A DNA stretch of 64,000 bases from Faucicola sp048551375 (lineage in GTDB: Bacteria > Pseudomonadota > Gammaproteobacteria > Pseudomonadales > Moraxellaceae). The stretch covers positions 62,001-126,000 of the forward strand of contig NZ_JBLYZJ010000007.1 of NCBI RefSeq assembly GCF_048551375.1, read 5' to 3'. Position 1 is the first letter of the stretch; each line of letters starts with the position of its first letter. Positions 53,379-62,268 of the stretch are shown one piece after another. A model generated the notes under the pieces. It ran no database searches. It had not been told where the DNA came from and saw only the letters and a list, made by a program, of their open reading frames with translations. Both the position numbers and the translations under genes were made by a program.

Positions 53379-54095
53379 TTACCAACCCAATACTTTTTGT
53401 TGTTCTGCGATGAGTTGTTTAATCCCTGCCTCTGCCATCGCCAACATTTCATCGGCTTGGGTGCGAGTAAAGGGCTTTTCTTCGGCAGTACCTTGAATTT
53501 CGATAAATTCACCTTTTTGGGTCATCACTACGTTCAAATCCGTGTCACAGCTTGAGTCTTCGTCATAGTTAAGGTCAAGTAATACTTCACCGTTTTTGAT
53601 ACCCACTGACACAGCAGACACCAAGCCTACCAATGGGTCAGCTTTGAGTTTTTTGGTTTGTTGCAGTTTTTCTAACGCATCGACCAATGCCACCGCAGCC
53701 CCTGTGATACTGGCGGTGCGAGTGCCTCCATCGGCTTGTAGTACGTCACAATCAATGTGAATGGTGTTTTCGCCCAATTTTTCGAGGTCAACCATCGCTC
53801 GCAAACTACGACCAATCAAGCGTTGAATTTCTTGGGTGCGTCCTGATTGTTTGCCTTTACTGGCTTCACGTTGGGTGCGTTCGTGGGTGGCACGAGGAAG
53901 CATACCGTATTCAGCAGTAATCCAACCTTTGCCTGTGCCTTTGAGCCAGCGAGGGACTTGGGTTTCGATGCTGGCGGTGCATAGCACTTTGGTGTCGCCA
54001 TAACACACAAGGACAGAGCCTTCAGCGTGTTTGGTGTAGTTGCGTGTAAAGCTAATTGGACGCAGTTGGTTGTTTTCACGGTTGTCGATACGCAT
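53379..54095 (-). CDS. rph: Ribonuclease PH
   Basis: Phosphorolytic 3'-5' exoribonuclease trimming tRNA 3' ends. The 238 residues from ATG 54095 (AGGGAAAA upstream) match the family: MRIDNRENNQLRPISFTRNY, KGTGKGWITAEYGMLPRATH, the Arg-rich GRTQEIQRLIGRSLRAMVDL and the catalytic Asp region DCDVLQADGGTRTASITGA (quoted in pieces under 20). CDTDLNVVMTQKGEFIEIQG is the C-terminal family block. An upstream frame to 54131 lacks a ribosome-binding site. It is the first gene of a two-gene unit. Confidence 0.96.
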   Translation of the reverse strand: MRIDNRENNQLRPISFTRNYTKHAEGSVLVCYGDTKVLCTASIETQVPRWLKGTGKGWITAEYGMLPRATHERTQREASKGKQSGRTQEIQRLIGRSLRAMVDLEKLGENTIHIDCDVLQADGGTRTASITGAAVALVDALEKLQQTKKLKADPLVGLVSAVSVGIKNGEVLLDLNYDEDSSCDTDLNVVMTQKGEFIEIQGTAEEKPFTRTQADEMLAMAEAGIKQLIAEQQKVLGW

Positions 54096-54233
54096 AATTT
54101 TCCCTAAATAGTGTTGGCAAATCATTGTCAAAACACAGCTTTTAAGGTTTTATGCTACCTTGCTAGCAGGCTTTTGGCAAGTGAAAAACGTGAGCGGAGA
54201 TAATTGTATTTGGTAGAGTAAATATTGTAAGTT

Positions 54234-54353
54234 TTAATCCCCCTCTTGCGGAATATATTCCTCACCTTTGAAAAAGGAGGACTTCCCCTCCGTTTTAGTC
54301 TAATTAGGAAGGCATAGCCCCCTCTTTTGTAAAGAGGGGGTTGGGGGAGATTA
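54234..54353. repeat. Intergenic repeat family A, copy 5
   Basis: taatccccctcttgcggaat, then atattcctcacctttg and aaaggaggactt; the right arm is gccccctcttttgtaaagag then ggggttgggggagatt. It lies between the downstream acyl-CoA ligase gene and rph. Its left part is shared with copy 1 (5028-5143). Confidence 0.75.
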
Positions 54354-54376
54354 AAGATTCTGTTTACATTCCTAAT

Positions 54377-56095
54377 TTATTCTAATCCTTCTCTTTTCCG
54401 CAATTCTTTGCGTAGCACTTTACCAAGGGGGCTTTTTGGCAATTCATCGACAAAACTAACATGGCGAGGGCGTTTGTAGCCTGTGAGGTGTTGTTTGCCA
54501 AATTCAATCAGTTCGGCTTCACTGACAGGGGCTTGATTGGCAACGATTTGCCGTACCACGAAAATTTTGGGTTCTTCACCTCGTGTGGCACTCGGAATGC
54601 CGATGGCGACACATTCCGCCACTTGCGGATGTTGAAGCATGGCGGTTTCGATTTCGGTGGGATACACATTAAAGCCAGACACCACCATCATGTCTTTTTT
54701 GCGGTCAACGATTTTGATAAAGCCACGCTCGTCCATGATACCGATGTCGCCTGTGCGTAGGTAACCGTGGCGAGTAAAGGCTTGGGCGGTGGCTTGGGGT
54801 AAATTGTGGTAGCCTTGCATGACCTGCGGGCCTTTGACGATGATTTCACCTCGCTCACCGATGGGGACTTCTTGGTCATTGGCATCGACGATTAACACAT
54901 CGGTGGCAGGGGCTGGGATACCGATTTTGTTGGTAAATTCGGCGATTGTCAAAGGGTTAAAGGTCACCACAGGTGAGGTTTCGGACAAGCCATAGCCCTC
55001 AATAATCGGCATCCCTGTGACTTGATGCCATTTTTTGGCAACGTGCGGACAGGTACTCATGCCCCCACCGATGGTGGCTTTGAGCCTTGAAAAGTCCAAT
55101 CGCCGAAAAGTCGGATTTTGTAATAACGCATGAAACAGCGGATTGACCCCTGCCATTACGCTGGGTTGGTGGCATTGTAGTTGTTTAATCAAATGGGCAT
55201 TGTCTTTGGGATTGGCAATTAACAAACTGGCAAAGCCTCGATACACTGCCAACATACAGCAAATGCTAAATGAAAACACATGATACAAAGGTAAAGCACA
55301 CAAAATCAGCTCATCGCTCGGCTCATCATCATAGGCACTACGAAGCAAATTGTCGATTTGCAGTATATTTGCCAAAATATTGCCGTGACTTAATATCACG
55401 CCCTTGGCGGTATCAGTCGTACCACTGGTGTATTGTAATAATGCAACACTGGTTAAATTCAACGTAGGACGCTGATAGCTCAAGGTATGGGCGTGTTTGA
55501 TTAATTGGCTAAAAAAAATCGGCTTTGGCTCAAGCATTGGCAAAGGCGAAGCGGTCAATTTATTAGTAATGATACCTTTGACAACGCCCTGCAAATCACC
55601 CAAACGACAAATGACAAGGTGTGGCGGTAATGAGGGGGTTGATTGGCTACAAAACTCACGACTGGTTTGATATAACCCCACAAACCGCTCAAGCACAAAC
55701 ACCGCTTTGGCATCGGCATCGGTGAGTTGGTGGGCAATTTCTTGGGCGGTGTGATTGGGATTAATCCCCACCACCACCATGCCTGCCCGTATCACGCCTA
55801 GCACGATAATGGGATATTGCAACACATTGGGAAGCATGATACCGACTTTATCACCCACCACCAGCCCCAATTCGTGCAAATAGCACGCCACCGCTTGACT
55901 CAAGCGGTCTAGCTCGGCATATCGCAAGCGTTGCTGATTAAAAATGTAGGCGGTGCGGTCTGGATAACTGGCAAAACTATGCTCTAACATATCCAGTAGC
56001 GAGGCACTGGCTCTGGGCATATCAATATGGGCTTTGATTTGGTAGCGTTCATAGCTGATATGCCAAGGGCGGTAGGGTAACTTATCCATGTTCAA
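54377..56095 (-). CDS. Long-chain fatty-acid-CoA ligase, second FadD paralogue
   Basis: AMP-forming acyl-CoA ligase, 572 residues. Motifs are YTSGTTDTAKGVILSH near 223 (P-loop; the usual second Gly of GTTG is Asp here), GYGLSETSPVVTFNPL near 370, YLRTGDIGIMDERGFIKIVD near 445 and the Lys segment LPKSPLGKVLRKELRK at the end. It is a tandem paralogue of the larger gene upstream (56123-57862), with a 27-bp gap, and is clearly more diverged from classical FadD. The altered P-loop may change nucleotide handling or substrate. It probably acts in fatty-acid degradation. Confidence 0.88.
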   Translation of the reverse strand: MNMDKLPYRPWHISYERYQIKAHIDMPRASASLLDMLEHSFASYPDRTAYIFNQQRLRYAELDRLSQAVACYLHELGLVVGDKVGIMLPNVLQYPIIVLGVIRAGMVVVGINPNHTAQEIAHQLTDADAKAVFVLERFVGLYQTSREFCSQSTPSLPPHLVICRLGDLQGVVKGIITNKLTASPLPMLEPKPIFFSQLIKHAHTLSYQRPTLNLTSVALLQYTSGTTDTAKGVILSHGNILANILQIDNLLRSAYDDEPSDELILCALPLYHVFSFSICCMLAVYRGFASLLIANPKDNAHLIKQLQCHQPSVMAGVNPLFHALLQNPTFRRLDFSRLKATIGGGMSTCPHVAKKWHQVTGMPIIEGYGLSETSPVVTFNPLTIAEFTNKIGIPAPATDVLIVDANDQEVPIGERGEIIVKGPQVMQGYHNLPQATAQAFTRHGYLRTGDIGIMDERGFIKIVDRKKDMMVVSGFNVYPTEIETAMLQHPQVAECVAIGIPSATRGEEPKIFVVRQIVANQAPVSEAELIEFGKQHLTGYKRPRHVSFVDELPKSPLGKVLRKELRKREGLE

Positions 56096-56122
56096 TGTGT
56101 CATTTAGAAATGGGGAAAGTAA

Positions 56123-57862
56123 TTATTTCCCTTGCTCTTCCAATTTACGGATTTCTTTACGCAAGATTTTACCCACATTAGATTTTGGCAATTCATCGAC
56201 AAACTTGATAAAGCGTGGGCGTTTGTAGCCTGTGAGTTCTTTTTTGGCAAAATCAAGCAGTTCTTTTTCGGTCAAGCTTGGGTCTTTACGCACCACATAG
56301 GCTTTTGGCACTTCACCGCTTTTATCATCAGGCACACCAATCACGCCCACTTCAAGGACTTTAGGATGGCTGGCGATGACTTCTTCGACTTCGTTGGGAT
56401 ACACGTTAAAGCCAGATACCAAAATCATGTCTTTTTTGCGGTCAACGATTTTGACAAAACCTTCGGCATCAATGATACCCACATCCCCTGTTTTGAAATA
56501 ACCATCTGAAGTCATCACTTCGGCAGTGGCTTCTGGGCGTTGCCAATAGCCTTTCATCACCTGTGGGCCTTTGACAGCAATTTCGCCACGCTCGCCCATA
56601 GCCACTTCATTACCATCGTCATCTAACAATTTGACATCGGTATTTGGCATCGGTACGCCAATTTTGGCACTAAACTTTACCAAACGCAGTGGGTTTAGGG
56701 TCACAACTGGCGAGGTTTCGGATAAGCCATAGCCTTCAACAATATTGGTATTGGTGATGCGTTGCCATTCTTCGGCAGTCGATGGCAACACCGACATACC
56801 ACCACCGAGCGATACTTTAAGGTTGCTATGGTCGAGGTTACGGAAGCCTGTATGGTGAGCCAAACCGTTAAACAAAGTATTGACCGCAGGTAAGAACACA
56901 GGTTTGTATTTCGCCAATTCTTTGACAAAACCATCGAGGTCACGAGGGTTCGGAATCAATAAACACACAAAGCCTTGATACATCCCCAATAACGCACAGG
57001 CAGTAAATGAGAAAATATGATATAACGGCAACGCCACCACGATATACTCACCTTGAGCATCTTCGTCAAAAACGGTGCGAACATGGGTCATGGCTTGGTA
57101 TAAATTGGCAATCAAGTTGGCATGGGTCAGCATCGCCCCTTTGACGACCCCTGTCGTACCACCTGTATATTGTAATACGGCAATATCATCGCCTATGATA
57201 TCGTTGGGGCGTTGATAACGGCTGGCAGAGGTTTTTAGCACGTCTTTAAAGGTCACATGGCCTGCAATATGCCATTCTGGAATCATTTTTTTGACATATT
57301 TGACCACGGTATTGACCATAAAGCCTTTGACCGTGCCGAGCAAATCCCCCATCGAACACACGATGACATGGTCAACCAGTTTTCTGTTGATGTCTTGGTA
57401 AGTTTTGGCAAAGTTTTCGATGATAAATAAGGCTTTGGCTTGCGAGTCTTCAAGTTGATGCTCAAGCTCATGCGTGGTGTATAGCGGATTGACATTCACC
57501 AACGTCAGCCCTGCTCGCAAAATCCCAATCATACACACAGGGTATTGCAATACGTTCGGCATCATCACCGCAACGGTGTCACCTTTTTTTAGCCCTAAAC
57601 CTTGCAGATACGCTGCCACTTGTCGGCTATAGGTATCCACATCACGAAAAGTCAAATGCTTACCCATACAGGCAAACGCATTTTGATTGCCAAACTTTTC
57701 AAAGTTTCGCTCAAAAATATCCATCAAACTGACATTGGGGGCAGGGTACTCAATATTATAAGCAATCCCATACTTTTCGTAGGTCGCCAACCAAGGTTTT
57801 TCATGGCTAGTGGCAAGCTGTGGGTGGTTATTATCGTCTAAGGCGGTTGTAGTGTCAGTCAT
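56123..57862 (-). CDS. fadD: Long-chain fatty-acid-CoA ligase FadD
   Basis: Activates long-chain fatty acids on uptake for beta-oxidation. The 579 residues from ATG 57862 (AAGGA 7 nt upstream) compare with 561 in E. coli. Motifs are YTGGTTGVVKGAMLTH (P-loop), GYGLSETSPVVTLNPL, the fatty-acyl signature around DGYFKTGDVGIIDAEGF and KIVDRKKDMILVSGFNVYPN, and LPKSNVGKILRKEIRK with the catalytic Lys. The open frame to 57970 has no ribosome-binding site. It is followed directly by the second paralogue, so both are transcribed together. Confidence 0.94.
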   Translation of the reverse strand: MTDTTTALDDNNHPQLATSHEKPWLATYEKYGIAYNIEYPAPNVSLMDIFERNFEKFGNQNAFACMGKHLTFRDVDTYSRQVAAYLQGLGLKKGDTVAVMMPNVLQYPVCMIGILRAGLTLVNVNPLYTTHELEHQLEDSQAKALFIIENFAKTYQDINRKLVDHVIVCSMGDLLGTVKGFMVNTVVKYVKKMIPEWHIAGHVTFKDVLKTSASRYQRPNDIIGDDIAVLQYTGGTTGVVKGAMLTHANLIANLYQAMTHVRTVFDEDAQGEYIVVALPLYHIFSFTACALLGMYQGFVCLLIPNPRDLDGFVKELAKYKPVFLPAVNTLFNGLAHHTGFRNLDHSNLKVSLGGGMSVLPSTAEEWQRITNTNIVEGYGLSETSPVVTLNPLRLVKFSAKIGVPMPNTDVKLLDDDGNEVAMGERGEIAVKGPQVMKGYWQRPEATAEVMTSDGYFKTGDVGIIDAEGFVKIVDRKKDMILVSGFNVYPNEVEEVIASHPKVLEVGVIGVPDDKSGEVPKAYVVRKDPSLTEKELLDFAKKELTGYKRPRFIKFVDELPKSNVGKILRKEIRKLEEQGK

Positions 57863-58240
57863 GGGCTTGTCCTTAATGAGGTATATCAAATCAATTTGTT
57901 GCAATGTATCGTGAATCAAATTAGGCATAATAGGTTGAGATTTTGGGCGTATGCCATACACCCCTACCAAATTTGTTGTATTGCTAATCTAAACAACTGT
58001 ACAATCAAAGCTAAAAATAGTGAAAATTACCATTACCATACTAAAATTTTGCCCTTGCCACAAGAAAATTTTGGAAACGTTTGGTTCTATCAAACAATTT
58101 GCCAATCCGTGATGCACGATAGTGGGTGGAAAAACGACAACCATTGACGTATAAAAATGGGTAAATGTGTTTTTTACTTGAGTTTTGAGGATTATTCTTT
58201 ATCATTAGAAAAAATTTTAGCCATGATTAAGAACACCACC
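57863..58240. other. Intergenic region between divergent fadD and parC
   Basis: About 380 bp without a convincing gene. It contains a family D palindrome (57944-57968) and must hold the fadD and parC promoters. A frame from 58157 is open into parC but lacks a start signal. Confidence 0.45.
57944..57968. repeat. Family D palindrome, copy 4 (degenerate)
   Basis: ttgggcgtatgccatacacc followed by cctac; an inverted repeat with one arm changed relative to other copies. Confidence 0.6.
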
Positions 58241-60484
58241 ATGTCCGATACCCTTACTGTCAAAAAAGACCTAAATAACCCCACTCGCTCGGTGGCAGAA
58301 TTTACCGAAAATGCTTACCTCAACTACGCCATGTACGTCATCATGGACAGGGCATTGCCCCATGTTGCGGACGGCTTAAAGCCTGTGCAACGCCGTATCG
58401 TATATGCCATGAGCGAACTCGGTCTCAAAAACACCGCCAAACCCAAAAAATCCGCTCGCACCATCGGCGATGTGATTGGTAAATACCATCCGCATGGCGA
58501 CAGTGCGTGTTATGAAGCCATGGTTCTAATGTCGCAACCCTTTAGCTACCGCTATCCACTGGTGACAGGGCAAGGTAACTTCGGTTCGCCAGACGACCCA
58601 AAATCGTTTGCTGCCATGCGTTATACCGAAGCCAAACTCTCTACTTATGCCAATACTTTACTCAATGAATTGGGGCAAGGCACGGTCGATTGGCAAGACA
58701 ACTTTGATGGTACGATGCAAGAGCCTGTCACCTTGCCTGCCCGTTTGCCCAATATTTTGCTAAATGGTACGACAGGCATCGCAGTCGGTATGGCGACTGA
58801 CATCCCACCGCATAATCTAAATGAAGTGGTCAAAGGCTGTATTGCGTTACTTAAAAATCCTGAAATGTCCGACCGCCAACTTGCCAAATATATCCCTGCC
58901 CCCGACCTACCGACCAAAGCTGAAATCATCACTTCTCCCGATGATTTGCTTGCCATGTACAGTACGGGCAAGGGTAGCTACAAAATGCGAGCGACCTACG
59001 AGCTAGATGCCAAAGAAAAAAACCTTGTCATCATCAACGCCCTGCCCTATCAAGTATCGGGCAATAAAATCATCGAGCAAATCGCAAGCCTGATTAATGC
59101 CAAAAAACTACCGTGGGTCACCGATATCCATGATGAATCCGACCATCAAAACGCCTGTCGTATCGTGCTAGAACTACGCTCCAACCGTGTCGATATCGAT
59201 ATGGTGATGAGCCATCTGTTTGCCAGTACCGACCTCGAAACCAACTACCGTGTCAATCTCAACATGATTGGCGTAAATGGCAAACCGCAAGTCAAAGGCT
59301 TACGCACCATCTTGAGCGAGTGGCTATCGGTACGCCGTGACACCGTCACTCGCCGTCTGCAATACCGCCTCAACAAAATCGAACAACGTCTGCATATCTT
59401 GGCAGGCTTGCTGATTGCGTACCTTAATATTGACGAAGTGATTCGCATTATCCGTGAAGAAGACGACCCCAAACTCGAACTGATGCAACGCTATGACTTG
59501 AGCGAAATCCAAGCCAATGCGATTCTTGATATTCGCTTACGCCAACTTGCCAAACTTGAAGAAATCGAACTGAAACGTGAGCAAAGCGAACTCGAAGCCG
59601 AAAAAGCCCAAATCGAAGAATACCTGAACAATCCAGACAGTTTGACAGGCTTAATCATTGATGAACTTAACGCCGACATGAAAGAGCATGGCGACAAACG
59701 CCTATCGCCCATCGTACAGCGTGACGAAGCAGTTGCCATCAAAGAAACCGACATGACCCCCAGTGAACCTGTGACCGTCATCGTGTCGCAAGCAGGGTGG
59801 ATACGCTCGGCAAAAGGGCATGACATTGATGCCATTAATCTCAACTACCGCTCTGGCGACAGCTATCTGACCCACGCCCAAGGCAAATCCAACGAAAAAG
59901 TCTATCTACTCGACACCACAGGGCGAAGTTACCGCCTTGATGCTCATGCCTTGCCGTCCGCTCGTGGGCAGGGCGAACCGCTGACTAGCCTACTCAAGCC
60001 TAGCAGTGGGGCGAGTTTTGTCAAGGTACTCATGGGGCAAGACGATGCCAAATTGATTATGGCAAGTACGCAAGGCTATGGCTTTATCAATACCTTTATC
60101 GACCTTGATACCAACCAAAAAGCAGGCAAAAACGTGATTAATTTTGATGATAAATCGACATTAATCACGCAACCGATTGGCGAGACGGATACGCTTGTGG
60201 GCGTGGTGAGTTCGAGCGGTCATCTACTGGTCTATCCGTTGGCGGAATTGCCTGAGATGAAAAAGGGTAAGGGTAATAAGCTGATTGATTTGAAAGACGG
60301 TGAATCGGTGGTGGCTGTGGTGACCTTTGCGGAGGGGGAAAGCCTTGCGGTGGAAAGTGGCAAACGCAAGGTGACTTTAAAGCCAATGGATATTGAGAAT
60401 TTTAAAGGGGCGAGAGGTAGACGAGGTGCGGTGTTGCCGAAAGGGATTCAAAAGGTGAGTGGGATTGCGAAAGTGTCAAATTAG
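58241..60484 (+). CDS. parC: DNA topoisomerase IV subunit A
   Basis: Catalytic subunit of topoisomerase IV, which decatenates daughter chromosomes. Numbered from ATG 58241: GYVIMDRALP-type start (YAMYVIMDRALPHVADGLKP), quinolone-determining region HPHGDSACYEAM with Ser88 and Glu92 (equivalent to E. coli Ser80/Glu84, wild-type residues), and the active Tyr128 in AAMRYTEAKLS. The C-terminal beta-pinwheel includes SARGQGEPLTSLL. The length of 747 compares with 752 in E. coli. ATG 58223 is an alternative start; neither has a strong ribosome-binding site. The HNH-domain gene begins 10 nt after its stop. Confidence 0.95.
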   Translation: MSDTLTVKKDLNNPTRSVAEFTENAYLNYAMYVIMDRALPHVADGLKPVQRRIVYAMSELGLKNTAKPKKSARTIGDVIGKYHPHGDSACYEAMVLMSQPFSYRYPLVTGQGNFGSPDDPKSFAAMRYTEAKLSTYANTLLNELGQGTVDWQDNFDGTMQEPVTLPARLPNILLNGTTGIAVGMATDIPPHNLNEVVKGCIALLKNPEMSDRQLAKYIPAPDLPTKAEIITSPDDLLAMYSTGKGSYKMRATYELDAKEKNLVIINALPYQVSGNKIIEQIASLINAKKLPWVTDIHDESDHQNACRIVLELRSNRVDIDMVMSHLFASTDLETNYRVNLNMIGVNGKPQVKGLRTILSEWLSVRRDTVTRRLQYRLNKIEQRLHILAGLLIAYLNIDEVIRIIREEDDPKLELMQRYDLSEIQANAILDIRLRQLAKLEEIELKREQSELEAEKAQIEEYLNNPDSLTGLIIDELNADMKEHGDKRLSPIVQRDEAVAIKETDMTPSEPVTVIVSQAGWIRSAKGHDIDAINLNYRSGDSYLTHAQGKSNEKVYLLDTTGRSYRLDAHALPSARGQGEPLTSLLKPSSGASFVKVLMGQDDAKLIMASTQGYGFINTFIDLDTNQKAGKNVINFDDKSTLITQPIGETDTLVGVVSSSGHLLVYPLAELPEMKKGKGNKLIDLKDGESVVAVVTFAEGESLAVESGKRKVTLKPMDIENFKGARGRRGAVLPKGIQKVSGIAKVSN

Positions 60485-60494
60485 GGGGTTTTTG

Positions 60495-62075
60495 ATGAGC
60501 AGAAATGGAAAAGAAGATTTTACATTAACAGTTATAAGACAATTAAGAGAAAGGGTAGCAAATTATTGTTCAAATCCTAATTGTCGTGTTCTTACTATTT
60601 CTGCTAAAGAAAGTACATCAACTAATGTACATATTATAGGTGAGGGGGCTCATATCTGTGCAGTTCAGCCGAACGGTGCTAGATATGAGGCTACTATGAC
60701 AAGCGAGCAAAGAAAGTCTTATGACAATGGTATATGGCTATGTAGAAATTGCCATAAAATTATAGATAGTGAACCGAAAAAATACCCTATCGAGTTATTA
60801 AGGGAGTGGAAAGAGTGTGCCGAAAAATATTCGGTTGATAATATTGGTAAACGACCAAAAACTGATGAAGATATTGAGAAGGCTCAACATTCTTTATTAA
60901 AGGGAATGTCCATCCCAATGAAGACCGATGCTATCGAAAATGTACACAAAAATGTACAAAAAACTTTAGAACTACTAGACCCAAGATTCAAAGTAGTTTC
61001 AAGTTACAATGATAATAAATCATCTTTTGTTATTTATCCAAAAAAAGAAAATAAAACTTTAAATCTTAGTATGGCAATGGATTTTAACGCTCAAAACAAA
61101 AGTAAACTTGAAAATTTATTTAAACATGGCGAAGCAGTTTTATTAGAAAATATAACAGAGATAAAAACAGATTCAGAGCTTTTTAATCATTTGATAGGTA
61201 CAGAAAATTTTATCCCAAACAGTCTTTATATCTGTCCAGAAAAAAAACTGAAAGCCCATATTCAATTTTATACAGAAGATGATAATTTTTTATTTGATTC
61301 TATTCAAACTATAGAGGGTAACGTAACACACGGCATAGAAACTTTCAGTTTTTTTGCTTCAATAGCTGATGTCATTACACTCAGTTTTAAAAAGATTCCG
61401 ATTAGTCTTGAGGTGCTTGAAGATAAATTTTCAGCCTCTATTTCTTTTAACTTTGAAAAATGGGAAGGATGTGAATTACGTTCTATAAACGATATTGACA
61501 AGGTTTATAATTTTATCAATTTATTACTTAATGAAAATGTCCATGGAATTTTTTATGTAAATGATTATGAGGTTGCAAGTTTTTCTACTAGATACTTCAA
61601 AGAGAACACTTCTAAAAGCATAATTTATCTAATACGATATATTTATAAAGCCTCAAAAATCTGTAAAACTTTAAACTACAAGGCTATCTTACCTCAAAAT
61701 TGCGTATTAGATTCTGATGAATATGAGGCAATCACAGAATTTTATGAAAACTTAATCAATAAAAAAGTGTATAAACCTATTGAATTATCTTCTAATACCA
61801 CAGCAACTTATTTAGTAACTGAAGAGAATTATGACATTTTTTCTAACTTAACATCGAATGATAACTCAAGTTTCTTTTTTAAAATTCAATATTTAGATAA
61901 CATGAAAATATCAATTTTTGGTCAAGAGTTTGTGTTGCCAAATGTGGAATATCTCTTTGAAAACTTTAAAATTAAATTGAATATTAATAAATTCACAATA
62001 GGTGATGAGGTTGAGATAGAATTAATACCAAGTGATAATGATTCAAATTTCAAGATAAGATATAGCTTAAAGTAG
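60495..62075 (+). CDS. HNH-like nuclease domain protein with large unassigned C-terminal region (candidate defence gene)
   Basis: The N-terminal ~110 residues form an HNH-type zinc module: Cys25/Cys30 (CSNPNC), His53 in GEGAHI, Asn78 in DNGIWLC, Cys83/Cys86/His87 in CRNCHKIID, then a YPIELLREWK helix. This module is known as an N-terminal nuclease part fused to many different domains in bacterial defence-like proteins. Residues about 115-526 match no family I recognise and look beta-rich with charged loops. ATG 60495 has AGGGG 7 nt upstream, overlapping the parC end. The gene is strikingly AT-rich compared with parC and dapC, pointing to lateral acquisition. It is a single gene with no obvious partner. 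The function is inferred only from the domain. Confidence 0.72.
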   Translation: MSRNGKEDFTLTVIRQLRERVANYCSNPNCRVLTISAKESTSTNVHIIGEGAHICAVQPNGARYEATMTSEQRKSYDNGIWLCRNCHKIIDSEPKKYPIELLREWKECAEKYSVDNIGKRPKTDEDIEKAQHSLLKGMSIPMKTDAIENVHKNVQKTLELLDPRFKVVSSYNDNKSSFVIYPKKENKTLNLSMAMDFNAQNKSKLENLFKHGEAVLLENITEIKTDSELFNHLIGTENFIPNSLYICPEKKLKAHIQFYTEDDNFLFDSIQTIEGNVTHGIETFSFFASIADVITLSFKKIPISLEVLEDKFSASISFNFEKWEGCELRSINDIDKVYNFINLLLNENVHGIFYVNDYEVASFSTRYFKENTSKSIIYLIRYIYKASKICKTLNYKAILPQNCVLDSDEYEAITEFYENLINKKVYKPIELSSNTTATYLVTEENYDIFSNLTSNDNSSFFFKIQYLDNMKISIFGQEFVLPNVEYLFENFKIKLNINKFTIGDEVEIELIPSDNDSNFKIRYSLK

Positions 62076-62123
62076 CCAAAATTTTTAGCCTTTTCTAAGT
62101 AATTAAAATTTTTTTATTCAATA

Positions 62124-62151
62124 TTGGGCTATTATTCTGTTATGCTAAATT
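62124..62151 (+). promoter_or_regulatory. Candidate promoter of dapC
   Basis: TTGGGC (62124-62129), a 16-bp spacer and an extended -10 TGCTAAATT (-10 at 62146-62151). It lies just after the HNH gene, giving dapC its own start independent of the inserted gene. Confidence 0.35.
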
Positions 62152-62268
62152 TCAAAAATGCAGTGGTATAAGCCCAAATCGCCATGCCAAACTTTCCGTT
62201 AAGCCTTGTCAAACCGCCCAAATCCCATTAAAGTAACCGTTTGACTTGACACAAACGGACTGCCTGCC

